Shown here: positions 1-10,461 of the stretch, one piece after another
Layout of the letters: each line of letters opens with the position of its first letter
How positions within the stretch are numbered: the stretch's first letter is position 1
Assembly: GCA_963170055.1 (NCBI GenBank)
Contig: CAUJGJ010000015.1
Coordinates: 409,609-439,608 of the forward strand
DNA length: 30,000 nucleotides
Source: Halisarca cf. caerulea
Taxonomy: Eukaryota > Porifera > Demospongiae > Chondrillida > Halisarcidae
Reading direction: 5' to 3'
Position numbers and translations under genes: made by a program
Notes under the pieces: model-generated
Seen by the model: only the letters and a program-made list of their open reading frames with translations
Databases searched by the model: none
What the model was told of the DNA's origin: nothing

Positions 1-245
1 AAATAGCCTTAGGTAGTTATCGAGGATAACAATTTTAAGGTGAATAATCTGAATAACTACGTACTTGTCCCAATGTTCTTTGCTAGTTCTTTTTTTTTTT
101 CAGTAACTATCCATTTTTAAACAGCCTTTTTAACCAAAAAGGGGGGTGCGAACGCACCCAACGCACCCCCCCCAACCTACAGGCCTGACACAGGTATTGA
201 CTCAGATAAAAGTATTGAATTGAAAATACACTTTTCTGTCCTCAC
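1..245 (-). other. SPOP intron 3 (start), continuing off the left edge
   Basis: The sequence follows the donor CGA|GTGAGG at 246/245. It holds a short A/G-rich and poly-G stretch with a small inverted repeat (GGGGGGTGCG and CGCACCCCCC around 140-172). I see no further SPOP exon. Confidence 0.6.
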
Positions 246-392
246 TCGACACAGTATGGTCAGCTTGTCATCTGGTAATAGTCCATTGGACTCGTCCATT
301 AAGAAATCTCTTCTTATGAACTTCTTAAACCCCCAGTCCTTTCCTTGGACAAACCGATAGGCTCTTTGGCTCTCTGCATAGGAAATAAGTAG

Positions 393-484
<92 letters not shown>

Positions 485-2369
485 ATGAATGTGTGTGTGT
501 GTCCTCTTGCACACAACCACACTCACTCCACCCTCAACCACACACGTTCTTCCACTTACCCATAGCCTTTCTCTCCTCCCCCCGCACAAACATTCACCCC
601 ACCCTCCCACTCACACTCATTCACTCTACCCTCCCACTCCCCCACCCCCTCACTCACCCCACCCTCCCCCATCCCCTTACACACCCCACCCCACTCACCC
701 TCACTCACTCCACTCTTTCACTCACCACACCCTTCCCCACCCCCTTACTCACCCTACCTCACCCCACCTTCCCCACCCCCTTACTCACCCTCACTCACCC
801 CAACCTCCGACTTACCCATGGCCTTCCTCTCCTCTCCTTTGTTGTTGAGTATGGAGAACTTGAACTTTGAGCGAACCTCTGACTTGTTACCGGAGACCAA
901 CAGAAGGTAGAGGGAGAGGTAGTCACGGGAGTCCTCGTCTAGACCCTTTGGATTGACACGCAAGCACCTGGGGGAGGGAGGTGGGGGAATGATACGGTAG
1001 GATAGGGGGTGGGATGTTACAGTTAAACACCTGGGGGAGGGGGTGGGATGTTACAGTTGAAAACCTGGGGGAGGGGGTGGGATGTTACAGTTAAACACCT
1101 GGGGGAGGGGGTGGGATGTTACAGTTGAAAACCTGGGGGAGGGGGTGGGATGTTACAGTTAAACACCTGGGGGAGGGGGTGGGATGTTACAGTTGAAAAC
1201 CTGGGTGAGGGGGTGGGATGTTACAGTTGAAAACCTGGGTGAGGGGTGGGGGTGGCACAGTTGAATGGGGGGAGGGGGTAGATAGGGGAAATGGTACAGC
1301 TAAAAAGATGGAGGCTCATACCCCTTCATGGCAAACATGACCAACTAAACTCCTCTACAACTGAACCCTTTGTATTCTGGAACGCTCTCTAACAGACAAC
1401 ATTTCCAAGTCTTGTTCATTACCACTTGTTGCATACACAGAACATTGCTTATGTAGCCTTCCTAGCAGATCACTGTCACCATAGATACTCTATTATTACT
1501 TCGGTTGTGAAGTATAGAGTATCTATGCTGTCACTGAATCCCAGTGTGTTCGGTTTAGTGGGGCTTCACTTCACAATGACTTGATATTGAAATGGGATGT
1601 CAAAGTTCATGAATATAATTATAACTTTAATTGAACAAAACTTGCCAAGATCAGCTCAGGCAAGCCTTGGAGGGTTGTGGACTGTCCAGACATGCTCAGC
1701 ACCAGGGGAGGGGGGGGGAGGCTAGCTGGAGGTACATATATGTGGGTGTGGCAGAGGGCATGTTGTAGCAGGTGGGTCCACAGGTGTGGGAATGGACGAG
1801 TTTGCAGGTGTAGGGTGGGTGTGTCTGCGGGTGTGGGAATGGATGAGTGTGGGTGTGGGGTGGGTGTGGGAATGGATGAGTTTGCATGTGTAGGGTGGGT
1901 GTGTCTGTAGGTGTGGGAATGGATGAGTGTGGGTGTGGGGTGGGTGTGGGAATGGACGAGTTTGCATGTGTAGGGTGGGTGTGTCTGTAGGTGTGGGAAT
2001 GGATGAGTGTGGGTGTGGGGTGGGTGTGGGAATGTTCGGGTTTGCATGTGTAGGGTGGGTGTGTCTGTAGGTGTGGGAATGGACGAGTGTGGGGGTGTGG
2101 GGTGGGTGTGACTGTAGGCGTATCAAAGGATGAGGTAGTTTGCCTACAAGCACACATCAGTCACACTGGTAGCAAGCATGTTGGCTGAGTAGCCATGTAC
2201 AACCAACACCTCTAACAAGACACACGTGTGCAAGTACACACACAAGTTGCCGGTAAAGGAAAACGGATGCTTACACGAAATGTACACTTAAACATTACAT
2301 TTGTTTTTGATACTGAATCCAAAACATGTGCATCAGAAATAGGGAACATGTACTATGGACACACACACA

Positions 2370-2427
<58 letters not shown>

Positions 2428-2614
2428 ACTTCATGTTGTCATCTTGTCCAGAGGCAAACACAGAACTCCTCAAGGCTTCTCCGTTGTCTTCTCTGCAGAA
2501 GCTGAAGTTCTCAATGACCCAGATGTAGGAGAACTTGATAACCTTGAGGTGCGTGTGGCACCAGCTTTCGGCGTGAGGAGGCGAGCTGCCAAAGAACCCA
2601 GGACTGAGTGGCAT
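246..2614 (-). CDS. SPOP: SPOP homologue (MATH-BTB cullin-3 adaptor), N-terminal part, three exons, gene cut by left edge
   Basis: Exons on the minus strand: 2614-2427, 967-816 and 373-246, with phases 2, 1 and 0 that join in frame to give 156 codons. The spliced protein matches the MATH domain of animal SPOP nearly residue for residue ([61 protein letters not shown]). In human SPOP the MATH cleft binds degron peptides through Tyr87, Phe102, Tyr123, Trp131 and Phe133; the equivalent aromatic residues are all present here. The BTB and BACK domains that recruit CUL3 must lie left of base 1. I chose the ATG at 2614 because it lies about where SPOP starts (15 residues before SWC, against about 20-25 in vertebrates) and sits 8 bases inside an exon with a good acceptor (pyrimidine tract then GTAG, exon from 2621), so a 5'UTR intron is likely. 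The exon 1 donor is the first GT of a GT microsatellite. SPOP versus the close paralogue SPOPL cannot be separated, but invertebrates usually have one gene. Confidence 0.93.
395..502. repeat. (TG)n microsatellite in SPOP intron 2, near the exon 3 acceptor
   Basis: About 44 TG units run from 395 to 482, a short interruption (ACATGAAT) follows, then 490-502. On the coding strand this is (CA)n, ending about 20 bases before the acceptor at 373. Confidence 0.97.
503..815. repeat. C-rich degenerate tandem repeat with repeated CTCACCC, starting at the SPOP exon 2 donor
   Basis: The plus strand is a degenerate mix of CACTCACCC, CCCCTTACTCACC and CCACCCC. Read on the gene strand it is G-rich and repeats GGTGAGTGAGG and GGTGAGTAAGG directly after the true donor ATGG|GTAAGT at 816/815. 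It is intronic, and the long plus-strand frames through it are not genes. Confidence 0.85.
968..1266. repeat. 34-bp minisatellite abutting the SPOP exon 2 acceptor
   Basis: Seven 34-bp units begin at 1029, 1063, 1097, 1131, 1165, 1199 and 1233 (ACCTGGGGGAGGGGGTGGGA plus 14 more bases), alternating TTAAAC and TTGAAA ends. A diverged first unit (about 966-1028) contains the real splice acceptor. On the gene strand each unit carries a C/T tract followed by CAGGT. Confidence 0.93.
1480..1527. repeat. Short foldback (inverted repeat) element
   Basis: Arms CATAGATACTCTAT (1480-1493) and ATAGAGTATCTATG (1514-1527) are exact reverse complements, and the intervening TTACTTC / GAAGT extends the stem. 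The same arm family occurs as a perfect palindrome at 20701-20731. Confidence 0.85.
1745..2115. repeat. 80-bp minisatellite in SPOP intron 1
   Basis: TTTGCAGG/TTTGCATG landmarks recur at 1801, 1881, 1961 and 2041, an exact 80-bp period. Each unit is itself built from GTGGGTGTGGGAATGGA half-repeats. It explains the long HSHT/PFPHL-type open frames on the minus strand. Confidence 0.93.
2359..2426. repeat. (CA)n microsatellite forming the SPOP exon 1 splice donor
   Basis: On the gene strand the exon ends AAGTG and the intron starts directly with (GT)n. There is no non-repetitive donor consensus after the exon. Confidence 0.95.
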
Positions 2615-2622
2615 GGCGGGAC

Positions 2623-3710
2623 TACGCGGGAGAGAGAGAAGAAAAGAAAATTACAGCCTTTTTCTATCTCAAGAGGTTTGACTGGGGTGTTAGGTCGAGT
2701 ATCTATGCTGGGACACCTTCCTTTCCTCGCTCAATACATCTCCATCAGCAGCACACAAGACAAACGTTCTGTGTATGTCTCAGTAACATTTACGATGCTT
2801 GTAATATGACGCAAGTTCTTGCTGAATGTACACGGTCAAAGTGTAACGGAGATGAGGTGTACTTGGTCGCTATTGACTTAATTCAAAGTTCGTATCTAGG
2901 TACGAGTCGATCAGAAAAGATTCCGAAAGATTACAAACCTCTTGTCCTGAGACGAATCTTCCATCTTCGAATTTCAGTGTGCTATAATGTCACAACCAGC
3001 GGCAGGGGATGTCACAGCGAACAACCAAAACAAAAGCGATTAGTGACTCTCCCAAAGGAAACGGTCCTGGGTGGGTTGCGTTAGGTTAGGCACGTATGCG
3101 TTAAAGTTTCCCGTGTAATAAGTGATTAGAATGTTGCTCGCTAGACTATACAACTGTGCATGAAAACAGTTATCCATGCAAACTAATTAACTTGTATTAT
3201 TCCTACGCCGACGCCTTCAGGCCTCCTTTGCAAGCATATTTAAGTTTTTAGTTACATCTAGAGCTGTGTGGTATCACAAATCACCAGTTTCGGTATGTAT
3301 CCCCTCATTCTATCACGGTATTACTATGGTCACGGTATACTGAGTGCTGAATCTGCAGACAATATCCAAATGAATCTTTGTCACACAGATTAAAATCATT
3401 CACAAACAACGGTCAGATATGCTCCTTTTGCACCCATAGCCAGTGCTTCCACACTCAATAGTTTCAACAGATTTTGAAAACATCAAGATAAAATTTCATA
3501 TCCATTAAAAATATCATAATATTATTATGTTCACTCATTCTAATACTGGTCTAACCTTAGAGAAATCACAATATCACACGATATCACGGTACAGGAAAAA
3601 GTTGGTTGGTATCTGAATTTTGCACAAAAAAAAATGCGGTATTACTATTTATTCGGTATTTGCACAGCACTAGTTACATCTTACCATTCATACATGTCCT
3701 GATTTGACCT
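2623..3710. other. SPOP 5' flank / intergenic, no gene seen
   Basis: This is unique-looking AT-rich sequence. 2697-2710 repeats 14 bases of the foldback at 1514-1530 (GAGTATCTATGCTG). The plus-strand frame 2608-3084 has no recognisable domain. The SPOP 5' noncoding exon and promoter probably lie here, but I cannot place them. Confidence 0.5.
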
Positions 3711-3784
3711 AGTGACCACGTCAACCACTGCTACACACAGCTGTTCGCTCTATCTGGCACACACACGTGCACAGAGACAGCATA

Positions 3785-3957
3785 CTGTCCACCACATCCT
3801 CCCTCCATCCTCCCTCTATCCTCCCTCCATGCTCCCTCCATGCTACCTGTCCATCACATCCTCCCTCCACGCTACCTGTCCACCACACACCTCCCTCCAC
3901 CTTCCCTCCATCCTCCCTCCATGCTGCCAGTCCACCACATCCTCCCTCCACGCTGCC
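3785..3957. repeat. Degenerate C/T-rich minisatellite (CATCCTCCCTCCATGCT type)
   Basis: Imperfect copies of CATCCTCCCTCCATGCTACC and TGTCCACCACA alternate through the stretch. No coding signal. Confidence 0.85.
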
Positions 3958-4480
3958 TGATTCATGAAGAGAACATGTGCTAAGTTATGCAAACAACATC
4001 AAAGCTGCCAATTATCTGTGGATTTGGGACAGATCGAATTCATATCCAATTAAAAAAAATACAAAAATCAACTACCCCTGAATATTACCATGTCTAGTTC
4101 GAAGGGTAAAAAATTATGGTTTTTCGTGGATGGGAAGGGAACCATGAAATACTTACTCATGGAAGTTAGTAGTACTGCAAGTTTTAATTTCCTTTTGGCA
4201 CGAACATCAATTTTTTACCACAAATATAATGAATCCGAATTTTTAATACCCATGAAATGTTTCCCCTTGAAAAATACAGTATCCTCACTGCTGAAATCAA
4301 TCTTTGGAAAGAATTACGATATTAGGCGGAACACATCCTGTCTCTTGCACACAGCAGATGCAGTGCTGGGTGTACAGCGTGGTTGCTTGTAATCACAAGA
4401 TGTTCTGCAGCACCACTCTACAGCCACAGATGCGCGTCTTAACATGGGAGCAATGCACTGGCTACTGTGAAACGTACCCT
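3958..4480. other. Intergenic, no supported gene
   Basis: A 100-residue plus-strand frame at 4090-4392 shows no domain. AT-rich text with phrases such as GGCACGAACATC looks like decayed repeat. I see no exon. Confidence 0.45.
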
Positions 4481-5033
4481 GCTAATCCCCCCACACTGCT
4501 AATCCCCAACACTGCTAATCCCCCAACACCGCTAATCCCCCAACACTGCTAATCCCCAACACTGCTAATCCCCCAACACTGCTAATCCCCAACACTGCTA
4601 ATCCCCCAACACCGCTAATCCCCAACACTGCTAATCCCCCAACACTGCTAATCCCCCAACACCGCTAATCCCCAACACTGCTAATCCCCCAACACCGCCA
4701 ACCCCCCAACACTGCTAATCCCCCCACACTGCTAATCCCCAACACCGCTAATCCCCCAACACCGCTAATCCCCCCCCCCCCCCCCACTACTAATCCCCCA
4801 ACACCGCTAATCCCCCCACACTGCTAATCCCCCAGCACTGCTAATCCCCCAACACCACTAATCCCCAACACTGCTAATCCCCAACACTGCTAATCCCCAA
4901 CACTGCTAATCCCCCCACACTGCTAATCCCCCAGCACTGCTAATCCCCTAACACTGCTAATCCCCAAGCACCGCTAATCCCCCAGCACTGCTAATCCCCC
5001 AGCACCGCTAACCTCCCAGCACTGCTAGTCTGC
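4480..5033. repeat. 16-17-bp minisatellite (CACTGCTAATCCCCCAA)
   Basis: More than 30 copies, with variants CACCGC and CCAGCAC, and a pure C run around 4770-4786. Unit length drifts by the number of Cs, consistent with replication slippage. Confidence 0.95.
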
Positions 5034-5109
5034 CTTATAGTTCTCGAAAAACAAATAAAAATGCATATACCGAGTGCAAACCTCATTGATCTGCCAACCC
5101 CTGATACTT

Positions 5110-5395
5110 AATCCATATGTAAAACTGACATTCCCAATTGCATAAGAGAGGTTTCACTGGCTAGACACCTCCTGAACAGTACATTGGCTAGACGCCTCCC
5201 GAGCCATGCACTGGCTAGACACCTCCCGAGCAATGCACTGGCTAGACACCTCCCGAGCAATGCACTGGCTAGACACCTCCCGAGCAATGCACTGGCTAGA
5301 CACCTCCCAAGCAAGCACTGGCTAGACACTGGATATAGGACTGCTCAAGCATGCAGGTATGACAACAGCTAGCTATTTAGTATTGGATAAATACA
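5110..5395. repeat. Dispersed repeat with internal 27-bp VNTR, copy 1
   Basis: About six copies of GAGCAATGCACTGGCTAGAC plus ACCTCCC (27 bp) lie between flanks (TGTAAAACTGACATTCCCA on the left; ATAGGACTGCTCAAGCATGC and AGCTAGCTATTTA on the right). The same flanks and array recur at 6848-7185. Open frames with a 9-residue period (MHWLDTSRA) are a by-product. Confidence 0.9.
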
Positions 5396-5400
5396 GGGTA

Positions 5401-5575
5401 ACTTCTCTAAACCGAACACCCAATTGGGACCAAAGAAATGGTTCAGTTTAGAGAGGTTTCTGGACTAGAGAGGTTCTGTATGTACAGCAAATATAGAGAG
5501 CAGGACTTGAAAACATACCCAGTTTTGAAAGAGCTCCAGATTACAGAGGGTTTGGTTTAGAGGTTTCATTGTATT
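5401..5575. mobile_element. Pogo/Tigger-like transposon terminal fragment
   Basis: ACTTCTCTAAACCGAACACC (5401) and GGTTCAGTTTAGAGAGGTTT (5440) are imperfect reverse complements, followed by further 'TAGAGAGGTTCTGTATGTAC' text. This CTCTAAACCGAACA style is typical of Tc/mariner-pogo termini. No transposase is present. It may be a solo end or a MITE remnant. Confidence 0.45.
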
Positions 5576-6847
5576 ATGTAGGTTTCATTGTATTCATTGT
5601 AGGATTGACACGGAAAAAACATGGCCGCCATGCATTAGCGCAAATTTTGTTTTCGTCTGAAAACTAACGATGTAGTACAGTTAGTAACATTTAAAAGTGA
5701 TATTGGTACCTTGTGACACACTAGCTATAAGATGAAGTAGTTAAAACCCTTCGAGGCCAATTTCTTTAAAGAACTTTGCAATTTTAGACGAAAATGTATG
5801 GCTACGCAACACCAGTACCATTTTAAGATTATTCTTATTCTTCTTCTTATTCTTCTCGTCGTTTTTTCGAACTGGGCTACAGGTCGCCACGAAGGGTCCA
5901 GAGGTCTCATCTTTCGCCAGTGAGCTCCAATTGTTAGCGCGAAGTGCCTTTTGCAGGTTTTGAAGCAATACCTACACTTCTAAAGCGAGAAAAAATTTAA
6001 TAGGCAAATCCCATACATTCGCCGGATCAACCATTTTCGAATCGGCGAAATGGCTACGTGAGACTAGACATACACGTACGTGCACAAGGTCTGCACTTCG
6101 ATGATCGTCGACTTCAGCGCTCTTTTCGTTCGATCATTTGTTTCTAGATGGGTACATTGATATTAGTCAGGTAACTGCATAGATTTCTAGTTTCTTTATC
6201 TTACAAGATTTGATCGTGCTCCTTCTCAACTGCAGTGGAAACTTATTCAAGCAACCGTTTCGCTATAAAAGGAAAAACCGCACGAACAAGGGTGTATAAA
6301 AACCATTTAAAAATGGTACAAGGATGTAGGATTGACACAGGATCGTGCAAAAAGCCATTATCAAAGAAGGATTCTCCAAAAACACTTGGAACAAGGGTAA
6401 GTTGCAAAACCGGTACAAGGCTAGGTGGGCAAAGGGCAAGACAGGCATAGGGCTAGACGAGCATAGGGCTACACATACATGAGGCTAGACGGGTATAGGG
6501 CTAGACAGAGTTTAATATAGTAAATCAATCAGAATCAAAAGACAGACATGTAGACCTTAGAATAAAGAAAGAAAGAAAAAAAAACACTATAATTTATATC
6601 ACAGTAAGGTTAACAATATGTGTTACCGAAATCTAGTCAAGTAGAGGGGATGTGGCCCTCTGCAATGGCGAGATCAATTTGCTGTGTCGACTGCCCATTG
6701 AATCGCAATTGTCTGGACAGAGTTTAATTGGACTGAATGTACACTGTGCAAATTCCTACATCCCGCAGCACATATGTACTGTATAATGTGCTGCACATGC
6801 GGGATGTAGGCCACCAACCACTGAAATCAATAATACGTAACGTAATC
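5576..6847. other. Intergenic with a CpG-containing, promoter-like patch; no confirmed gene
   Basis: Around 5985-6260 the sequence is richer in CpG (GCCGG, TCGGCG, ATCGTCGAC). It has splice-like signals facing both ways: minus strand TTTTTTCTCGCTTTAG at about 5977-5992, and plus strand CTGCAG|TGG at 6235 and AAGG|GTAAGT near 6395. The minus frame 5725-5968 and plus frame 6235-6450 are Lys/Arg-rich and match nothing I know. A bidirectional transcript start is possible but unproven. Confidence 0.3.
6755..6810. repeat. Hairpin-forming inverted repeat
   Basis: CCTACATCCCGC...AGCACAT on the left pairs with ATGTGCT...GCGGGATGTAGG on the right. The right arm has 6 extra bases (a bulge) and the loop is about 12 nt. 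Confidence 0.8.
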
Positions 6848-7185
6848 TACATGTAAAACTGACATTCCCATGCAATTGCATATAAGAGAGGTTTCACTGG
6901 CTAGACACCTCCAGAGCAATGCACTGGCTAGACACCTCCAGAGCAATGCACTGGCTAGACACCTCCAGAGCAATGCACTGGCTAGACACCTCCAGAGCAA
7001 TGCACTGGCTAGACACCTCCCGAGCAATGCACTGGCTAGACACCTCCCGAGCAATGCACTGGGTAGACACCTCCAGAGCAATGCACTGGCTAGACACCTC
7101 CAGAGCAATGCACTGGCTAGACACTGGACATAGGACTGCTCAAGCATGCAGGCATGACGCTAGCTATTTACTATATTGGATAAAT
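6848..7185. repeat. Dispersed repeat with internal 27-bp VNTR, copy 2
   Basis: About eight 27-bp units (AGAGCAATGCACTGGCTAGA plus CACCTCC) with the same left and right flanks as copy 1 at 5110-5395. The copies differ in array length and in CCAGAGC versus CCCGAGC variants. Confidence 0.9.
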
Positions 7186-7488
7186 ATAACAAAATGAGCA
7201 ATAACATACGTAGTATAAAAAAGGGTATAATAGTTGCTTGTACTTATGGAATAGAACGCTACCATACGTTGCCCTCATACCTAAGTGCGTACAGGATTGA
7301 TAGAATATAACAAGTAAATAAACAGAGCAAGTAAACAACATCCACAAATAAAACTGATGTATTATCAATGTTTAACTATAGTATACTAACTGTATCAAAC
7401 AATTAAAACAAATTGATAAAGTACATAATATGTTCGTATAAGGGCAATTATTCATAATGACGATCTGCCTCTTAGCACAGCTGTTAGC
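7186..7488. other. 3' flank of the TAX1BP1-like gene
   Basis: AT-rich, no open frame of interest. It should hold the 3'UTR of the minus-strand gene ending at 7489; I see no clean AATAAA on that strand. Confidence 0.4.
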
Positions 7489-8693
7489 TCAACTGGCAAA
7501 ATGTGCATTGACATGGCGTTCCAGTTCTTGTTTGGCAATGTACTGGCTACAAACTGGACATTGTCCAGAGCCAGCAGGGACTGGGCGGGCCTGGGGGCGT
7601 GGCTGGCTGGGCTGAGACACTTGTGGGTGTGGTGGTACCTATGTGGGTAAAATAAAGCACATCAGCACTGTATTGATCACATGACTGTCACATGACCACT
7701 CACATGTGGCTGCTGTTGAGCAGGAGGATAGCGAATTGGTTCACCTTGAGAGTCGGAAGGCTGAGAGTAGAGAAGAAGCACTTGTCATAGGTGGAGCAAG
7801 GTGCGAGCAGTGAGGGGACTTACCCTAAACGGTGGGGCAGTGGGTAGCTGTTCCCGGGGGGCATGGTAGTGGGGCTGTTGCTGTCCCTGGGGGACAGGGT
7901 AGGGGGTCTGTTGATGCCCCTGGGGGGTGGGGTAGAAGGTCTGTGGTAGTCCTTGAGGTTGACCGTACTGCCAGAGGGAGGAAAGAAAACACATTGACAC
8001 CCGTACAACCCACGCCCCCTACCATGCACACTGCTTCACACCCAGCACCTACAGAATTTCACCTACACCACATCACACCCAGCACCTACAGAATTTCACC
8101 TACACCACATCACACCCAGCACCTACAGAATTTCACCTACACCACATCACACCCAGCACCAGTTTCACCTACACCACATCACACCAAGCACCTACAGAAT
8201 TTCACCTACACCACATCACACCCAGCACCAGTTTCACCTACACCACATCACATCCAGCTGCTGAGCACCAGTTTCACCTATGCCACATCACACCCAGCAC
8301 CAGTTTCACCTACACCACATCACACCCAGCACCAGTTTCACCTACACCACATCACACCTAGCACTGTCTTCACGTACTTGTGTTCTAGCACGAATGCTCT
8401 CCTCATTCAGCCTCAGAGCTTCCTTCAAGTCCACTATTGTCTTGCGACCATTCTCTGTCTCATCACGAACGTGCTCCAGTTCCACCTTAGTAGCCTCCAG
8501 GCTCTCCTCTCTCAGTCTCAGAGCTTCAGTCAGGTTGACAATGTTGTCACGTTCTGCATCAGCAGATCTCCTCATGTCGTCTACTTCCCTCTTCAGTCCT
8601 TCATTTGTCTCCCTCAACTGCTGAAGCTCTCCATTCTTGTCATGTATCTTTGTGTCCGTTCTACAGAAAGTCCAATCTGTTTTACTCGTGTGT

Positions 8694-8787
<94 letters not shown>

Positions 8788-8984
8788 TGAGCCTACTAAC
8801 CTTTCCTCAATGAGCATAATCTCATTGTCCTTTGTCAGGAGATCTTTCTTCAACTTGTCAATTTCTTCTTTCCGGCCTGTGAGCTCAGTGATGGCCATGT
8901 CCTGTGATTGCTGCAACTCTCCCAGCTCTGCTTTCAGTTGGGCAATCTCAGAACTAGAGGGAGTCAGGTGGAAAGGAGAGGATA

Positions 8985-9069
<85 letters not shown>

Positions 9070-10388
9070 CACAACACCCACCTGGCAGCTTCCAACTGCT
9101 CTGTTAACTTGTGGTTGTCTACTTTGGTCTGGCTCTCCTTCACACTCACCACAAGAGTCTGACCCTCCTCTTCTGCTGATTTGAGCTTCTTCACTTGTTT
9201 GCTGAGCTCAACCACTTCAGTTGCCTTCTTTGTGTATTCCTCTTTACCTATTTCCAGTTTTGTAACTAGCTCTTTCTCCCTACACAGAGAGAGGCGAGTG
9301 AGGTGAAAGGTTAGCATCTCTGACAGCTCACATGATACACCTCACACTCTCACACAGTACACCTCACACTCTCACACAGTACACCTCACACAGTACACCT
9401 CACACTCTCACACAGTACACCTCACACAGTACACCTCACACTCTCACACAGTACACCTCACACAGTACACCTCACACCCTCACACAGTACACCTCACACT
9501 CTCACACAGTACACCTCACACCCTCACACAGTACACCTCACACTCTCACACAGTACACCTCACACTCTCACACAGTACACCTCATACCCTCACACAGTAC
9601 ACCTCACACTCTCACACAGTACACCTCACACAGTACACCTCACACCCTCACACAGTACACCTCACACAGTACACCTCACACCCTCACACAGTACACCTCA
9701 CACTCTCACACAGTACACCTCACACTCTCACACAGTACACCTCACACAGTACACCTATCACAGTACACCTCACACTCTCACACAGTACACCTCACACAGT
9801 ACACCTCACACTCTCACACAGTACACCTCACACAGTACACCTCACACCCTCACACAGTACACCTCACACTCTCACACAGTACACCTCACACCCTCACACA
9901 GTACACCTCACACTCTCACACAGTACACCTCATACCCTCACACAGTACACCTCACACTCTCACACAGTACACCTCACACAGTACACCTCACACCCTCACA
10001 CAGTACACCTCACACAGTACACCTCACACCCTCACACAGTACACCTCACACTCTCACACAGTACACCTCACACCCTCACACAGTACACCTCACATGGATG
10101 TTCACAGCACAACACTTGCTCACCTACGCCTCAAGCTGTCTACTTGAACACGCAGTGTGTCACACTCCTCGGACAACGCTCTCTTGTCTTGTTGGACCTT
10201 GTCCAGAATGTCATTCAGTGCGTCGTGGGCTGCAGGGTCAACCCCCTCTCTTCTCACTGTCGGTCGCTCATCAGGGGAAGCCCCCATCAGTTCAGCAATG
10301 TTCGTTTGGGCCAGTGCTAACTCCTCCTTCTACGGAAGATGGAACATAGGGTCGCCTGTTGCCCAGCAGGGTGTGAGTGTGTGTGTGT

Positions 10389-10461
<73 letters not shown>

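Noticed and set aside
1696..2157. Overlapping minus-strand HTHPT/PFPHL repeat frames
   Set aside because: Translations of the 80-bp intronic minisatellite in SPOP intron 1.
4090..4392. 100-residue plus-strand frame as a possible small gene
   Set aside because: No domain, no splice or promoter context, composition like surrounding AT-rich repeat debris.
7479..7500. A-box-like TTAGCTCAACTGG suggesting a tRNA gene
   Set aside because: It overlaps the stop codon region of the TAX1BP1-like gene and has no B box.
7832..9184. 450-residue plus-strand open frame
   Set aside because: It runs antisense through exons 8, 9 and part of 7 of the TAX1BP1-like gene, a 32-bp minisatellite and two dinucleotide repeats. 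No domain.
9332..10147. 271-residue HTLTQYTSHS-repeat protein
   Set aside because: Translation of the 22/14-bp intronic array. No flanking gene structure.
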